Positions 6,203 to 6,709 of a stretch of DNA of 6,709 bases are shown piece after piece. Position 1 is the stretch's first letter. Every line of letters starts with the position of its first letter. This stretch comes from JAAOZN01 sp964421575 (GTDB lineage Archaea; Thermoproteota; Nitrososphaeria; Nitrososphaerales; JAAOZN01). Location of the stretch: assembly GCA_964421575.1 (NCBI GenBank), contig CAYQXI010000046.1:1-6709 (forward strand), written 5' to 3'. The notes below the pieces were generated by a model. It was not told where the DNA came from. It ran no database searches and worked only from the letters and a program-made list of their open reading frames with translations. Position numbers and translations under genes: made by a program.

Positions 6203-6556
6203 ATGAGTAGAACCACACTTAGCACGGTTCCGCATCATAAGCGTGGCAAGATGCTTTCAGCACATCTCTCAGATGAGCTTAGGGCAAAGTATGGGACAAG
6301 ATCTCTTCCGATAAGGAAAGGCGATACCGTCAAGATTATGCGGGGGGAGTACGCAGGTGTAGAGGGCAAGGTCGTCGCCGTATACCGTGAGATTGGTAGG
6401 ATAGCGGTAGAGGGTGTTACACGGGAGAAGATCGCTGGTGGTACGGCGCCGGTGAAGATACATGCCTCGAAGGTTATGATCACGGCCCTCAACTTAGAAG
6501 ACAAATGGAGACAGAAGATACTTGGGCGCAGAGGAGGTGCAAAGAAAGTTGGGTAA
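6203..6556 (+). CDS. rpl24: Large-subunit ribosomal protein uL24 (L24/L26e type)
   Basis: uL24 is an assembly initiator of the large subunit near the exit tunnel. The 117-residue archaeal/eukaryotic-type protein has KRGKMLSAHLSDELRAKYG (13-31), then the KOW domain with LPIRKGDTVKIMRGEYAG (35-52), EGKVVAVYREIGRIAVEGVT (54-73), KIHASKVMITAL (85-96) and DKWRQKILGRR (100-110). ATG 6203 is preferred to the in-frame TTG 6200 directly before it because it is a strong codon and GGGTGGTG (6191-6198) sits 4 nt upstream. The tail overlaps the S4e start. The N-terminal extension is shorter than in many relatives. Confidence 0.95.
   Translation: MSRTTLSTVPHHKRGKMLSAHLSDELRAKYGTRSLPIRKGDTVKIMRGEYAGVEGKVVAVYREIGRIAVEGVTREKIAGGTAPVKIHASKVMITALNLEDKWRQKILGRRGGAKKVG
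6532..6539 (+). promoter_or_regulatory. Consensus Shine-Dalgarno for S4e, decides a TTG start
   Basis: AGGAGGTG is the best match in the window to the 16S rRNA 3' tail complement. It ends 9 nt before TTG 6549 but 18 nt before ATG 6558, favouring the TTG. It also encodes part of the Gly-Gly of the L24 tail. Confidence 0.6.
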
Positions 6557-6709
6557 GATGGGTGGCTCTAATAGGGCAAAAAGATCTACAGCCCCGCCTT
6601 TCTGGCCTATACACAGAAAGGAGAAGGAATTTACGATCAAAACAAGCCCGGGTCCACATAGCAAGGATAGTAGTTACGCTCTTGGTGTGCTGATTAGAGA
6701 TGTGCTTCA
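6549..6709 (+). CDS. rps4e: Small-subunit ribosomal protein eS4 (S4e), 3' truncated by window edge
   Basis: This is the first 53 codons of S4e, an archaeal/eukaryotic small-subunit protein with S4-like and KOW domains, the latter lying beyond the window. The visible part reads MGKMGGSNRAKRSTAPPFWP, followed by IHRKEKEF, TSPGPHSKDSSYALG and VLIRDVL. The APPFWPIHRKE and PGPH elements and the RDVL stretch match the family N-terminus. TTG 6549 is chosen over ATG 6558 and GTG 6537 because it gives the MGK start and correct spacing from AGGAGGTG. It overlaps L24 by 8 nt. In archaea L5, S14, S8 and L6 would be expected next. Confidence 0.9.
   Translation, partial: MGKMGGSNRAKRSTAPPFWPIHRKEKEFTIKTSPGPHSKDSSYALGVLIRDVL

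Noticed and set aside
6505..6693. 62-codon + strand reading frame across the L24/S4e junction
   Set aside because: It is out of frame with both L24 and S4e, whose family motifs are clear; no domain is visible in it.
1..6709. CRISPR arrays, tRNA or rRNA genes, insertion sequences, defence genes
   Set aside because: No spaced direct repeats, no tRNA-like cloverleaf, no transposase or integrase motifs and no terminal inverted repeats were seen; gaps between genes are all under 100 nt.

Overview
The window is archaeal chromosome, with every recognisable gene on the + strand. The archaeal-type ribosomal gene order (L22, S3, L29, RNase P subunit Rnp1/Rpp29, S17, L14, L24, S4e), the Rpp29 homologue inside a ribosomal operon, S4e itself and AGGTGA-type ribosome binding sites all indicate Archaea. 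Protein style suggests a Thermoproteota (TACK-type) lineage related to Nitrososphaeria or Bathyarchaeia. That rank is an impression from memory and was not tested by alignment.

Left half (46-3770): de novo NAD biosynthesis. A PurM/HypE-like ATP-binding protein of unknown substrate (46-1041) overlaps nadC (1038-1907), which overlaps nadX, aspartate dehydrogenase (1900-2730). After an 89-nt gap comes nadA, quinolinate synthase (2820-3770). Together NadX, NadA and NadC take L-aspartate through iminoaspartate and quinolinate to nicotinate mononucleotide. No nadB is present; NadX fills that step. The gap before nadA holds two overlapping inverted repeats and a TATA-like box spaced as expected for a leaderless GTG start.

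Right half (3864-6709): the second part of the archaeal S10/spc ribosomal cluster. L22 is the first gene, behind a 93-nt gap with a plausible BRE/TATA promoter. The usual upstream partners (L3, L4, L23, L2, S19) are absent, so the cluster appears broken between S19 and L22. The remaining genes are tightly packed: most overlap or lie within 2-14 nt, and each has a clear Shine-Dalgarno sequence. S4e runs off the right edge.

Base composition changes across the window. The first three genes are strikingly poor in T and G on the coding strand, while the ribosomal genes are more balanced and T-richer. I found no mobile element, CRISPR array, tRNA or rRNA, and no convincing undescribed system. The points most worth checking are the PurM-like gene coupled to NAD genes, the nadX-nadA intergenic dyads, the broken S10 cluster and the composition shift.
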